NCBI GenBank assembly: GCA_900757615.1
Contig: CAAEON010000046.1
Span: 1-64,000 of the forward strand
Direction: 5' to 3'
DNA length: 64,000 nt
Source: an uncultured Collinsella sp.
GTDB taxonomy: Bacteria > Actinomycetota > Coriobacteriia > Coriobacteriales > Coriobacteriaceae
Part shown: in pieces, positions 23,538 to 32,287 of the stretch
Layout of the letters: the number at the start of each line of letters is the position of its first letter
Position numbering within the stretch: position 1 is the first letter of the stretch
The notes under the pieces: generated by a model
Seen by the model: the letters and a program-made list of their open reading frames with translations, nothing else
Databases searched by the model: none
Told to the model about the DNA's origin: nothing
Made by a program: the position numbers and the translations under genes

Positions 23538-26219
23538 CTACTCCTTCTCGACCGCGCGCATGATCGCCTTGTAGATCTCCATCAGCGGGATGATCAGGAA
23601 GGCCAGGCCCAGGGCAGCGACAACGCCCTTGAGCTCAAGCGTCACGGGGCCAAAGAACATCTCGGCAAGCGTCGGCTGCACGGTCACGATCACCGTCAGC
23701 ACCAGTGCCAGCGCGGCGGAAGCCCACAGCCACTTGTTCTGCTTCTTCATGGTGAACAGCGACGCACGACGGCTGCGCATATTGAAGCAGTGGAAAATCT
23801 CGACCATGTTGAGCGTGATGAACGCCATCATCACGCCTTCCTCATCGGCATTGCCGGCGATCATATCGGCGATGTGGATGTAGCCCATGTCAAAGTACAC
23901 GCCCACAAAGAAGCTCGCCAGCACCAGCGCGGTGATGATTAGGCCCTGGACCACGCAGTCCAGACCCATATGTCCGGCAAAGACACCGTCCTTGGCGTTG
24001 CGCGGCTTGCGCTTCATGATGTCGCCCTCGGCATCCTCCATGCCCAGCGCGAGCGCGGGGAAGCAGTCGGTGACCAGGTTCACCCACAGCAGCTGCACCG
24101 GCTGGAAGATGGTAAAGCCGATGAGCGTGGCGATAAACACCGAGAACACCTCGGCAAGGTTGGCCGAAAGCAGGAACTGGATGACCTTGCGGATGTTGTC
24201 GTAGATGCGACGACCCTCTTCGCAGGCGCCGATGATGGTAGCGAAGTTGTCATCGGCAAGTACCATGTCGGCGACGTTCTTGGTGACGTCGGTACCGGTG
24301 ATGCCCATACCAACGCCAATGTCGGCGCGCTTGATGGACGGGGCGTCGTTGACGCCGTCGCCCGTCATGGCCACGATCTGGTCGCGCGACTTCCAGGCCT
24401 CGACGATGCGTGTCTTGTGCTCGGGCTGGACGCGGGCGTACACGCCGTAGTCCTCGATGTGCGCGTCGAGTTCCTCGTCGCTCATGCGATCGAGGTCGGC
24501 ACCGGTGATGGCCTGGCTGCGATCGGCGACGATGCCCAGCTGCTTGGCGATGGCCACGGCGGTGTCGATGTGGTCGCCCGTGATCATGACGGTGCGGATA
24601 CCGGCGTCGTGCGCCTCGTGGATAGCGTCGGCCACCTCGGGACGGACCGGGTCGATCATGCCGGACAGGCCACAGAAGACCAGGTCATGCTCGAGCGCAG
24701 CGGGGCTGCAGTCGTCGGGAACCTCGGTGTAGGTGCGGCTTGCCAGCGCCAGTACGCGCAGGGCCTCGTCGGCCATGGCCTTGTTGGCCGCCACGAGCTC
24801 GGCGCGGCGCTCCTCGGTCAGGGGGACGACCTTATCGCCCTCGTAGATATGGGTGCACAGGCCGATCACCACGTCGGGCGCACCCTTGGTGTACTGCTCG
24901 TACTCGCCATCCAGGGTCTCGACGACCACGGACATCATCTTGCGGCCCGAGTCAAACGGGGCCTCGCCCACGCGCGGATGCTCGGCAGTCAGGCCAGTGA
25001 GGCCCGCCTTGCCGGCGTCGTTGACGAGCGCGCACTCAGTCGGCTCGCCCACGGCCTCGCCCAGCTCCTCGTCCCACTGAGCATCGGAGCACAGCGCCAT
25101 GCCGGCCAGGAACTTCTCCTTGGGCGCAGCGAGCTCGTGCTTGACGACGGTCATCTTGTTCTGGGTAAGGGTACCGGTCTTGTCGGAGCAGATGGTCTGC
25201 GTGCAGCCAAGGGTCTCGACGGCAGAGAGCTTGCGGATAATCGCCTGGCGCTTGGCCATCTTGGTCACGCCGAGCGAAAGGACGATGGTCACGACGGCGA
25301 CCAGGCCCTCGGGAATGGCGGCGACGGCAAGCGAGACGGCGACCATAAAGGTGTCGAGCAGGGCAGTCGGGTCGGTGAGGACATTGCCCACGCCGTGGCG
25401 GAGGATGTCAACGCCAAAGATCACGACGCAGATGACGATCACCATAATGGTAAGGATGCGGCTGAGCTCGGCGAGCTTCACCTGCAACGGCGTGAGCTCC
25501 TCCTTGGCCTCGGCCAGGGCGCCGGCGATCTTACCCATCTCGGTGTTCATGCCGGTGCCGACCACGACGGCGCGGCCACGGCCGTATACCACGGTGGAAC
25601 CCATGTAGCACATGTTCTTGCGGTCGCCGAGCGGCACGTCATCGGTGCCCGCGGCAAGCTCGATCACGTTGGCGTGCTTCTCTACGGGCACGGACTCGCC
25701 GGTGAGCGCGGCCTCTTCGATCTTCATCGTGGCGCTCTCGAGCACGCGGCAGTCGGCCGGGACGGAGTCGCCCGCCTCGAGCATGATCACGTCGCCGGGC
25801 ACGAGCTCGGCGCTCGGCAGGTGCACGAGCTTGCCGTCGCGCAGCACCTTGGACTGCGCCGCACTCATCTCCTGCAGGGCCTCGAGGGCCTCCTCGCTCT
25901 TGGCTTCCTGGACCACGCCCAGCACCGAGTTGACGATAACGACGAACATGATGATGGCAACATCGGCAAAGTCGAGCTCGCCCTTGACCATGCCCGTGAG
26001 CGCGCTGATGACGGCGGCAACGATCAGCATGATGACCATGGGGTCGGCCATCTGCTCAAAGAAACGCTTCCACAGCGGCGTCTTCTCGGCTTCCTCGAGC
26101 TTGTTAGGGCCTGTCTTGGCCAGGCGCGACGACGCCTCACCAGTGCTCAGGCCGAGGTTCTCATCGACGCCTTGGTCGCTGAGTACCTCCGCCGCGGCGG
26201 ACAGGTATTCCTTTTGCAT
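23538..26219 (-). CDS. P2-type cation-transporting ATPase (Ca2+-ATPase-like)
   Basis: P2-type ATPases move Ca2+ (or Mn2+) against a gradient at the expense of ATP. The 893-residue protein has the full architecture: N-terminal cation ATPase domain, TGES in ALTGESVPV (about 177), the M4 motif AIPEGLVAVV (about 297), phosphorylation motif DKTGTLT (about 344), nucleotide-binding KGAPDVV, hinge MTGDGVNDAPS, and six C-terminal membrane helices with NLVTDCFPALALG (M6). PEGL in M4 and the Asn/Asp in M6 are typical of Ca2+ pumps; Mn2+ or another cation cannot be excluded. The RBS sits inside a strong leader hairpin, which may regulate it. Confidence 0.9.
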   Translation of the reverse strand: MQKEYLSAAAEVLSDQGVDENLGLSTGEASSRLAKTGPNKLEEAEKTPLWKRFFEQMADPMVIMLIVAAVISALTGMVKGELDFADVAIIMFVVIVNSVLGVVQEAKSEEALEALQEMSAAQSKVLRDGKLVHLPSAELVPGDVIMLEAGDSVPADCRVLESATMKIEEAALTGESVPVEKHANVIELAAGTDDVPLGDRKNMCYMGSTVVYGRGRAVVVGTGMNTEMGKIAGALAEAKEELTPLQVKLAELSRILTIMVIVICVVIFGVDILRHGVGNVLTDPTALLDTFMVAVSLAVAAIPEGLVAVVTIVLSLGVTKMAKRQAIIRKLSAVETLGCTQTICSDKTGTLTQNKMTVVKHELAAPKEKFLAGMALCSDAQWDEELGEAVGEPTECALVNDAGKAGLTGLTAEHPRVGEAPFDSGRKMMSVVVETLDGEYEQYTKGAPDVVIGLCTHIYEGDKVVPLTEERRAELVAANKAMADEALRVLALASRTYTEVPDDCSPAALEHDLVFCGLSGMIDPVRPEVADAIHEAHDAGIRTVMITGDHIDTAVAIAKQLGIVADRSQAITGADLDRMSDEELDAHIEDYGVYARVQPEHKTRIVEAWKSRDQIVAMTGDGVNDAPSIKRADIGVGMGITGTDVTKNVADMVLADDNFATIIGACEEGRRIYDNIRKVIQFLLSANLAEVFSVFIATLIGFTIFQPVQLLWVNLVTDCFPALALGMEDAEGDIMKRKPRNAKDGVFAGHMGLDCVVQGLIITALVLASFFVGVYFDMGYIHIADMIAGNADEEGVMMAFITLNMVEIFHCFNMRSRRASLFTMKKQNKWLWASAALALVLTVIVTVQPTLAEMFFGPVTLELKGVVAALGLAFLIIPLMEIYKAIMRAVEKE

Positions 26220-26229
26220 ATAGAGTCCC

Positions 26230-26350
26230 CTCCTGGGATTCGGGCCACTCAGCAGATTGATGCCCGATCATAATTCCCAGGAGAAGGGCAAGGGCTCATC
26301 AAGGCTGCCGTGCTGAGCGGCAGTTGATAGTGGGGCTATGGTACCCCAAA
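26230..26350 (-). promoter_or_regulatory. Structured 5' leader of the cation ATPase (possible riboswitch)
   Basis: Three helices lie directly upstream of the ATPase. A perfect 9-bp helix pairs CTCCTGGGA (26230-26238) with TCCCAGGAG (26275-26283) and covers the GGAGGGG ribosome binding site at 26228-26233. Inside it, CGGGC pairs with GCCCG. A second stem, ATCAA..CTGCCG with CGGCAG..TTGAT, is at 26298-26328, and a third, TGGGG with CCCCA, at 26331-26348. The gene is a cation ATPase, so a metal-sensing RNA (for example of the yybP-ykoY type) is a reasonable idea, but I could not match a known consensus. A covariance search would settle it. Confidence 0.55.
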
Positions 26351-26660
26351 GCGACGCGTCTAGCCAAAACAATCCATTTGGAAATATGGTCCATAAGCAA
26401 CGGTGCAGACCGTGTGATGCTCAACATTGATAAAACGCTTTTTCTTCGGCGCATCATCAAACTGAAATATCGCCCAGATAGCAGCGGTTAGAACGGTTGG
26501 TAAAAATTTTGCATATACCGTTTTTCCGCAAAAAATGAACTTCTAATTCGGCATACGGTCGATTTTTAGGGGTATTCGGTCATCATTTCGTTATAATCAT
26601 CTCAGTTTTATTTCTTATGGTTTATCTATCAGCGCAAGACGATGTCAGATGGAGGTCTGA
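26351..26660. promoter_or_regulatory. Divergent promoter region before pyk
   Basis: This AT-rich region separates the ATPase leader from pyk. A perfect -10 TATAAT sits at 26592-26597, 64 bp before the pyk ATG; no good -35 is visible at 16-18 bp. The ATPase promoter, on minus, is presumably in 26350-26500. No gene is seen. Confidence 0.5.
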
Positions 26661-28121
26661 ATGTACAAGCGCACTAAGATTGTATGCACCATGGGTCCCG
26701 CCTGCGATAGCGACGAGACCATCCGCGAGATGATCAAGGCGGGCATGAACGTCGCCCGTTTCAACTTCTCGCACGGATCCTACGACGAGCACCACGGTCG
26801 CATCGAGCGCGTCCGTCGTATTTCCAAGGAGCTCGGTCTGCCCGTCGGCATCCTGCTCGACACCAAGGGCCCCGAGGTCCGCACCGGCCTTCTGGTCGAC
26901 GGCAAGAAGGTTGCCGTCAAGACCGGCGACAAGATCGTCGTCACCGCTCAGCCCACGTCCGAGGATTTCCACGGCACCGCTGAGCACATCTCCCTCGACT
27001 ACCTGGCTCTGCCCTCCGAGGTCGAGAAGGGCTCCCTCATCCTGATCGATGACGGCCTGGTTGCCCTCGAGGTCGAGTCCGTCGACGGCCAGGACATGAC
27101 CTGCGTCGTCAAGAACGACGGCCTGATCGGCGAGCGCAAGGGCGTCAACATGCCCAACGTCAACATCTCGCTGCCCGCCATCACCGAGCGCGATCGTCAG
27201 GACATCCTCTTTGGCCTGACCGAGAACATCGACTACATCGCCGCTTCCTTCATCCGTGACGGCGAGTCCGTCCGCGGCATCCGCGAGCTTTGCCGCGAGA
27301 ACGGTGGCGAGCACGTGACGATCTTCCCGAAGATCGAGTGCGCCCTGGGCGTCGAGAACTTCGACGAGATCCTCGAGGCTTCCGACGGCATCATGGTCGC
27401 CCGTGGCGACCTGGGCATCGAGATCAAGCCCGAGCTCGTTCCGCATATCCAGAAGGAGATCATCGCCAAGTGCAACGCGGCCTACAAGCCCGTTATCACC
27501 GCTACGCAGATGCTCGACTCCATGCAGCAGAACCCGCGCCCGACGCGCGCCGAGGTTGCCGACGTTGCTAACGCCATTTACGACGGCACCGACGCCGTCA
27601 TGCTGTCCGGTGAGTCCGCTGCCGGTAAGTACCCGGTCGAGGCCGTTAAGATGCAGGCCAGCATTGCTCTCGAGACCGAGAAGTACCTCCCGGCCCATGC
27701 TCCGCTCGAGGTTCCGGCCGACGCTCATGGCACCCGCGTCGTCAACAACGTTGTGGGTATGTCCGCTGTGAACATGGCTACCACCGTTGGCGCCAAGTGC
27801 ATCACCGTGCCGACGACCACCGGTCGTACCGCTCGCCTGATCTCGCACTTCCGTCCCAACATGCCGATCTGCGCGTTCTCCCGCCACGAGTGGGCCGTCC
27901 AGCAGATGATTATGTACTGGGGCGTTATCCCGCACCAGGCCGAGATTACCCAGGGCACCGTCAACGGCACGATCGTCAAGGCGATCGAGACCGCTAAGGA
28001 GCTCGGCTACGTCGAGGCCGGCGACCTGACCGTCGCTACCGCCGGCGATCCCCGCATGAGCGTCCAGCTCGAGGACAAGGTCTCCTCGACCAACGTCGCT
28101 TACGTCGCTCAGGTGCGCTAA
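26661..28121 (+). CDS. pyk: Pyruvate kinase
   Basis: Pyruvate kinase makes pyruvate and ATP from phosphoenolpyruvate in glycolysis. The 486-residue protein starts with KRTKIVCTMGPACDS, includes the catalytic IFPKIEC, the Mg2+/substrate loop MVARGDLGIEI, and the MLSGESAAGKYP segment. The C-terminal effector domain (about 355-486) is present; there is no PEP-utiliser phosphotransferase extension. ATG at 26661 follows GGAGGTC. Codons are strongly biased towards C-ending optimal codons, consistent with high expression. It has its own -10 and terminator. Confidence 0.98.
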   Translation: MYKRTKIVCTMGPACDSDETIREMIKAGMNVARFNFSHGSYDEHHGRIERVRRISKELGLPVGILLDTKGPEVRTGLLVDGKKVAVKTGDKIVVTAQPTSEDFHGTAEHISLDYLALPSEVEKGSLILIDDGLVALEVESVDGQDMTCVVKNDGLIGERKGVNMPNVNISLPAITERDRQDILFGLTENIDYIAASFIRDGESVRGIRELCRENGGEHVTIFPKIECALGVENFDEILEASDGIMVARGDLGIEIKPELVPHIQKEIIAKCNAAYKPVITATQMLDSMQQNPRPTRAEVADVANAIYDGTDAVMLSGESAAGKYPVEAVKMQASIALETEKYLPAHAPLEVPADAHGTRVVNNVVGMSAVNMATTVGAKCITVPTTTGRTARLISHFRPNMPICAFSRHEWAVQQMIMYWGVIPHQAEITQGTVNGTIVKAIETAKELGYVEAGDLTVATAGDPRMSVQLEDKVSSTNVAYVAQVR

Positions 28122-28149
28122 AACGCACTTGCAAGCACGCTTGCATTGC

Positions 28150-28185
28150 AAAGGGCCCGGAAGGCATTGCCTTCCGGGCCCTTTT
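28150..28185 (+). terminator. pyk terminator
   Basis: AAGGGCCCGGAAGG with CCTTCCGGGCCCTT forms a perfect long stem, followed by TTTTT. Confidence 0.95.
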
Positions 28186-28227
28186 TAGACCTTCTTCGTA
28201 TGCCGCATCATCGATTTGTGTTCAGTC

Positions 28228-28326
28228 GCAAGCCTCTCCGATGCCGAGCGCACCACCGAAGACGCCCTGCGACGGGAGCCGTTGGTCAATTGGAATGAAC
28301 TGTTCACCGTTAAGCCGGCCGGCTAG
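28228..28326 (+). pseudogene. Possible C-terminal coding remnant
   Basis: In one frame the sequence reads LSDAERTTEDALRREPLVNW and onwards to a TAG at 28324-28326 that overlaps the stop codon of the convergent gene (shared CTAG). The composition is protein-like, but there is no start codon or ribosome binding site, and a terminator stands just upstream. It may be a gene fragment or chance. Confidence 0.25.
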
Positions 28327-29171
28327 CAGCTAGCGATCAGGGGGACTGCGGGAACGTCAGAAGCAGCGACGCGAGCCGCAAATCCCGCCTCGGTCAGCTC
28401 GATGACCTCGGTAAACGTTGCATCGAAAAACTCCTCGGTTAGCAGGCGATACGGCGGATGATCGGGCTCGCCGGGGTTTTCGCGTACAATCTCGTGCATG
28501 ACGCCGATAGTCTTGAGCACATATTCTTTATGGATGGGATACTGCCCAAAACGCGTCGCAGCGGTATAGAGGCGATCGGTCGCACGCGGAATGGAAACGA
28601 TGCCCAGCGTCTTGCCAAACCAGTCAAAATCGCCCTGCTTTTTAATGCGGAATTCCTCGCACGGCTTGCCGCCGCGTGCTTCCAGATACTGGTTCACACG
28701 CGTGTTCCATACCGTGTCGGCCACCAGATGCGACCAGACGCCCAGCGTTAAATCGAGCAGCGACTGCGCCACATCTTCGGACGCAAGCGAGAACTCACAG
28801 GCGCCGGGACCGACAACCGGCTCGGCATCCCTGTAGCGCTGAGGATAGTGCACGCGGTTCAGTCGCTCGCGCTCCTCGACAATCGAGGTAGCCTCAGCAG
28901 GTTCGCCCGCGGGTGCGCCTTTAAGCAGCGGCGCCACATAGGTATCCCAGAACTCGTGCTCGCGCGGCTTAGGGATAGGCTCGGGCTTTGCAAAGTGCGT
29001 AATGCGATACGGAATGGGATCGGCGATGCCAGGGACCATATAGCCCACGAAGATATCCGGAACCACGCAGCCAAACAAAAAGGCATTACGGTCGCGCACG
29101 CTATCGGCAAGCACGCTAGCACGTGCCAGCAAGCGCTCCGTTTGAGCGATATGAATGTTCCAACTTGGCAT
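28323..29171 (-). CDS. Zinc-dependent phospholipase C-like protein
   Basis: The 282-residue protein fits the Zn_dep_PLPC family (PF00882), related to bacterial PC-PLC and S1/P1 nucleases but usually of unproven function. It starts MPSWNIHIAQTERLLA; the early His and Trp, the FGCVVPDIFVG Asp, the THF His and LGVWSHLVADTVWN (His/Asp) supply the metal ligands. There is no signal peptide, so it is probably cytosolic. ATG at 29171 is preceded by GGGGGTGG. It lies in the same direction as the CbiMQO genes but 79 bp downstream of cbiO and may be independent. Confidence 0.8.
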   Translation of the reverse strand: MPSWNIHIAQTERLLARASVLADSVRDRNAFLFGCVVPDIFVGYMVPGIADPIPYRITHFAKPEPIPKPREHEFWDTYVAPLLKGAPAGEPAEATSIVEERERLNRVHYPQRYRDAEPVVGPGACEFSLASEDVAQSLLDLTLGVWSHLVADTVWNTRVNQYLEARGGKPCEEFRIKKQGDFDWFGKTLGIVSIPRATDRLYTAATRFGQYPIHKEYVLKTIGVMHEIVRENPGEPDHPPYRLLTEEFFDATFTEVIELTEAGFAARVAASDVPAVPLIASC

Positions 29172-29249
29172 AGCCACCCCCATAAAACCTGGTTAACTAT
29201 ACCATCACGGCAGAGTCGCACAGGCGGCCATACATACCCTACGCAGCAA

Positions 29250-30044
29250 CTATTCCGCAGCACCGCTTTCGGTTCCATACGACGGCACGGGCGCCTCGAC
29301 CACATGGTGATATCGATCGATATAGATGGCACGGGCCTCCAGGCGGCGCACCAAATCTTGATGGTGCGTACTCATCAAAACCGTCTTACCGGTAGCAACG
29401 TAGGCCAGCAAAAAGTTGACTACGATGTCGCACGAGTCCTCATCGAGCCCGTTGGTGGGCTCATCGAGCACTAGGATATCGGGGTTCATCGACACCACCG
29501 CAGCCAGCGCAACGCGCTTCTTTTGCCCGCCCGAAAGCTGATAGGGCGAGGCATCGACCAGATCGGCAACCTGGAACAGCTCCATGGCATCGCGGACGCG
29601 GCGCTCGAGCTCGTCTGTCGGCAGCCCCATCTGCGCGGGGCCAAAAGCAACTTCCTCGCCCACCGTAGCGCAGAACAGCTGGGCGTCGGCATTCTGGAAC
29701 ACAAAGCCCACGCGCTGATGAAAACGCTGAGCGGCTGCGGAATCCTTGAGATATGCCGCATCGATCACGTGCCCGTCAAACAGGTACGCACCCGCGTCCG
29801 CTAGTTCAAGACCGTTGATAAGGCGCATAATCGTCGTCTTACCGCAGCCGTTGGGACCGAGTAGGGCAACGAGTTCACCACGATCGACCTGCAGCGACAC
29901 ACCATCGACAACCGTATGCCCCGCATAGGAGAACAGCACGTCGCGAAACTCGATGAGCGGCACGCTCTTGGCGCCAGTAGCACCGCTCGCGCCCATCACG
30001 CCATTCGTATCGTTTGCCAAAACGTCGCCCTTCCCTATCCACAT
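29250..30044 (-). CDS. cbiO: ECF-type cobalt/nickel importer ATPase
   Basis: The ABC ATPase subunit of a Cbi-type energy-coupling factor transporter. Within 264 residues it has Walker A GPNGCGKTT, the Q-loop FQNADAQLF, signature LSGGQKKRVALA, Walker B ILVLDEP, and switch His in STHHQDL. An extra N-terminal tail of about 25 residues precedes the ATPase domain. The start is uncertain: ATG at 30044 is in the last bases after the cbiQ stop (30065); an in-frame TTG eight codons later, following GGGAAGGG, is a good alternative. A longer frame upstream overlaps cbiQ and is not likely. Confidence 0.93.
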   Translation of the reverse strand: MWIGKGDVLANDTNGVMGASGATGAKSVPLIEFRDVLFSYAGHTVVDGVSLQVDRGELVALLGPNGCGKTTIMRLINGLELADAGAYLFDGHVIDAAYLKDSAAAQRFHQRVGFVFQNADAQLFCATVGEEVAFGPAQMGLPTDELERRVRDAMELFQVADLVDASPYQLSGGQKKRVALAAVVSMNPDILVLDEPTNGLDEDSCDIVVNFLLAYVATGKTVLMSTHHQDLVRRLEARAIYIDRYHHVVEAPVPSYGTESGAAE

Positions 30045-30064
30045 CGACGGCTCGGCCGCCCGCG

Positions 30065-30907
30065 CTACAGCACCGCGCACAACACGGCGAGCAGCACCAC
30101 GACGACCGCATAGACCGCATCGCGCCAGCCAAAGCCGCTCCGCGCGGGAGTCGGATACGCACCGGCAAAGCGACGGCAAAGCATAGCCTCGTCCATCGCG
30201 CGGCTGCATTCCATCGCCTTGATAAAGGTCATGCCCATGATACCCGCGATCGAATCGGTACGCGAAAAACCCGCAGGCGCACGACCCACACTGCGCAGCA
30301 TGACCGATTCGGTCAGATCGTGCGCCGTGCGTCCCAGCACCTCGATGTGCTTGAGCGCCATATCAAACGTAAAGATGACCTCGTCGGGCAGCTGTAGCGT
30401 CTTGAGCGCCGCCGACATGCGGCTCCAGGTGAGCGTCCACGAAACGCCCAGCACGAACGACACGTTAATGAACGTCTTGAGCGCGATCTTGAGCATGGCG
30501 CCCGCGGCAGAAGCGCCCAGCAGCAGGGCAGGCAGTGCCAGAACCACCGCAAGCCCCGTGGCGCCGAGCGCCGGTACAAAGGTCGCACGCAGCCCGCGTA
30601 CGGGGCGCACGGCAACGAGCACCAGCGCGATGGCCGCCATCAACATGAGGTACAGCGGGCTCTGCGTCAGACACACGCACAGGACGCAAACGAACATCCC
30701 CACCAGGCGCACCGGAGCCGAAACGCAAGAAAGGGCGCGGTCGACCATCGACCCGCCCTCGTGCGCGCCTCCACCCAGGCGAACCCGCTCAAGCAGGCTC
30801 GCCAGGTGCAGGACATTCTTTTGCATCACACGATGCCGAGCCCCCGCGGGCTCGTAACGCTCCTCGGCCGCAAGCCAACTAGGCAGCTCGGCTATTGCCA
30901 TGAGCAC
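30065..30907 (-). CDS. cbiQ: ECF-type cobalt/nickel importer transmembrane coupling protein
   Basis: The 280-residue T-component (EcfT/CbiQ) spans the membrane about five times in its first two thirds and carries the cytoplasmic coupling segments in its second half (LTESVMLRSVGR and the later AMDEAMLCRRFAG, matching the two Ala-Arg-Gly/Ser-type motifs that contact CbiO). The start at 30907 is GTG, five bases after AAGGAAAGC; ATG at 30901 is an alternative. It overlaps the end of cbiM by 29 bp. The gene order is cbiM-cbiQ-cbiO on minus. Confidence 0.92.
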   Translation of the reverse strand: MLMAIAELPSWLAAEERYEPAGARHRVMQKNVLHLASLLERVRLGGGAHEGGSMVDRALSCVSAPVRLVGMFVCVLCVCLTQSPLYLMLMAAIALVLVAVRPVRGLRATFVPALGATGLAVVLALPALLLGASAAGAMLKIALKTFINVSFVLGVSWTLTWSRMSAALKTLQLPDEVIFTFDMALKHIEVLGRTAHDLTESVMLRSVGRAPAGFSRTDSIAGIMGMTFIKAMECSRAMDEAMLCRRFAGAYPTPARSGFGWRDAVYAVVVVLLAVLCAVL

Positions 30908-31961
30908 CGCTTTCCTTGACCGTCAGCGAGACCAGGCGGAATGTGATGGTGAGCACCGCCACGCCAATCACGCCCGAAAGAATATACATCGCAGCCTGGC
31001 CGGCAAAGCCAAGGCCCTGCTCCTCGGAATAGGCCTGCAGATAATCGCCCGTGGGCAGGGCGTCGGCAAAGGTCGGGGTGTCGAGGCCGACCGAAGCCTG
31101 CAGGCTGTCGTCGCCAGCCTCCTGAACGGCGGTCGCGGCGCCCTCGGCGTCCCACTCACCCCAGGCGTCACCGGTGGCGAGCAAGCCGAGCGGCGTAGCC
31201 ACGACAAGCACGGCGACCAGAATGAGCGTGGGAATCAGGGAAGTCTTCTTGGCGGTACCATCGGCGGCAAGCTGGCCATCGGCGGCTTCGGGGCCGACGA
31301 TAATGCTCGGCGCCGTCTTCTTAATGAAGCCGTAGATGGCGGCCGTCGCCACGCCCTCGATCACGCCGGCAACCAGCATATGCGGGATCAACATGGCCGG
31401 AATAGCCACGGACAGCGGGAAGGGGCAGTACAGAGGGGCGCCCGAAGCGTTGGTGAAGAGCATCGGCTGAATACCAAACTCGATTGCCGCGCACAGGGCC
31501 GCCAGGCACAGGCCGACCCAACCGCTCACGATGGCAGAAACCGAGGTGCCCCAGCTCTTGTCGTGCAGACGGCTGTTGAGCGCACGGAACACGATAGCAG
31601 CGACAAACGGCAGCACAAAGGCCATGTTAAAGCAGTTGGCGCCAAACGACAGAACGCCGCCGTCGCCAAACAGCAGCGCCTGCAGCGCCAGAGCGACCGA
31701 GACAGCGATAGCCGCGGCCTCGGGGCCCAGCAGCAGCGCGATGAGTGCGCCGCCGACGGCGTGACCAGTGGTACCGCCGGGCAGCGGAACGTTGAACATC
31801 ATGAGCAAGAAGGAGAATGCGGCGCAGATGCCCAGGAACGCCATATGCTCGCGATCGAGCGTGGCGCGCACCTTTTTGATGCAGTGAACCCATACGGGCA
31901 CCATCGCCACCGCCATAACGGCATCGGTCTGCGGGGACAGATAATTATCGGGAATATGCAT
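30879..31961 (-). CDS. cbiM: Cobalt/nickel importer substrate-binding membrane protein CbiM, fused to a PDGLE/CbiN-like domain
   Basis: CbiM binds the metal with its N-terminal Met-His pair (MHIPDNYLSP; the second residue His is conserved) and further His residues. The 360-residue protein has the CbiM core of about 210 residues, with PLPGGTTGHAVGGAL and LFTNASGAPLYCP, then a linker and a C-terminal pair of membrane helices (about 240-260 and 325-345) enclosing an extracytoplasmic loop that begins with ATGDAWGEWD, the place of CbiN/PDGLE. The fusion explains the absence of a separate cbiN. ATG at 31961 follows GAGAGGG. It is behind a palindromic operator at 31986-32013. Confidence 0.9.
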   Translation of the reverse strand: MHIPDNYLSPQTDAVMAVAMVPVWVHCIKKVRATLDREHMAFLGICAAFSFLLMMFNVPLPGGTTGHAVGGALIALLLGPEAAAIAVSVALALQALLFGDGGVLSFGANCFNMAFVLPFVAAIVFRALNSRLHDKSWGTSVSAIVSGWVGLCLAALCAAIEFGIQPMLFTNASGAPLYCPFPLSVAIPAMLIPHMLVAGVIEGVATAAIYGFIKKTAPSIIVGPEAADGQLAADGTAKKTSLIPTLILVAVLVVATPLGLLATGDAWGEWDAEGAATAVQEAGDDSLQASVGLDTPTFADALPTGDYLQAYSEEQGLGFAGQAAMYILSGVIGVAVLTITFRLVSLTVKESGAHGNSRAA

Positions 31962-31985
31962 GAGCCCTCTCAATCAGAACGTTGT

Positions 31986-32013
31986 GTGTTACGTTTCCAA
32001 CAATCCGTAACAC
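31986..32013. promoter_or_regulatory. Inverted-repeat operator before cbiMQO
   Basis: GTGTTACG (31986-31993) and CGTAACAC (32006-32013) are perfect 8-bp inverted half-sites with a 12-bp spacer, 24 bp ahead of the cbiM ATG. Half-site size and spacing fit a dimeric metalloregulator such as NikR, though the half-site is not the GTATGA of E. coli. No regulator gene lies nearby. Confidence 0.6.
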
Positions 32014-32179
32014 CGACTCTGCATACTAACAAAAAGGCGCACCGCCCACAACGCAGCACGCCCTTGCAATACGTACGTTATTAGCCCAGGTCCACGCACC
32101 GCCCAATAAAGGGCCCATGCACTCCCAACTTTCCGGTCACCCGGAAGAAGGTGCGATCCGCTCGCAACAAGGTTAACGC
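32014..32179. other. Intergenic region upstream of cbiM
   Basis: No gene. It should hold the cbiM promoter on minus (a TTATTGGGC region near 32100) but I could not fix -35/-10 elements. No cobalamin riboswitch (no AGCCACTG box) is seen. Confidence 0.3.
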
Positions 32180-32275
32180 AGGAACCCGCCCCCGAGAGGG
32201 GTTTTCTAAGGCAACATCCCGCAGCCGCGAAGTGGCGAGGACGTTGCCGTGAAAACCCCGCAGGGGGCGGGTTCC
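32180..32275. repeat. Structured hairpin repeat (family Y), copy 2
   Basis: Nested inverted repeats: GAACCCGCCCCC with GGGGGCGGGTTC, GGGGTTTTC with GAAAACCCC, and GGCAAC with GTTGCC. The tip is ATCCCGCAGCCGCGAAGTGG then CGAGGAC, nearly the same as in the 23410-23530 copy. It follows the pheT stop codon on the pheT strand, so it probably ends or stabilises that transcript. Confidence 0.75.
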
Positions 32276-32287
32276 GAACAGCAAAGA

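Noticed and set aside
26622..28151. A 509-codon open frame on minus opposite pyk
   Set aside because: It mirrors pyk, which has all catalytic motifs and optimal codons. The antisense frame is open only because of the codon bias, and its protein is a repetitive His/Val/Gly/Leu/Asp mixture.
32014..32179. A cobalamin riboswitch ahead of cbiM
   Set aside because: I could not find the B12 box or other conserved core; the palindrome at 31986-32013 explains regulation better.
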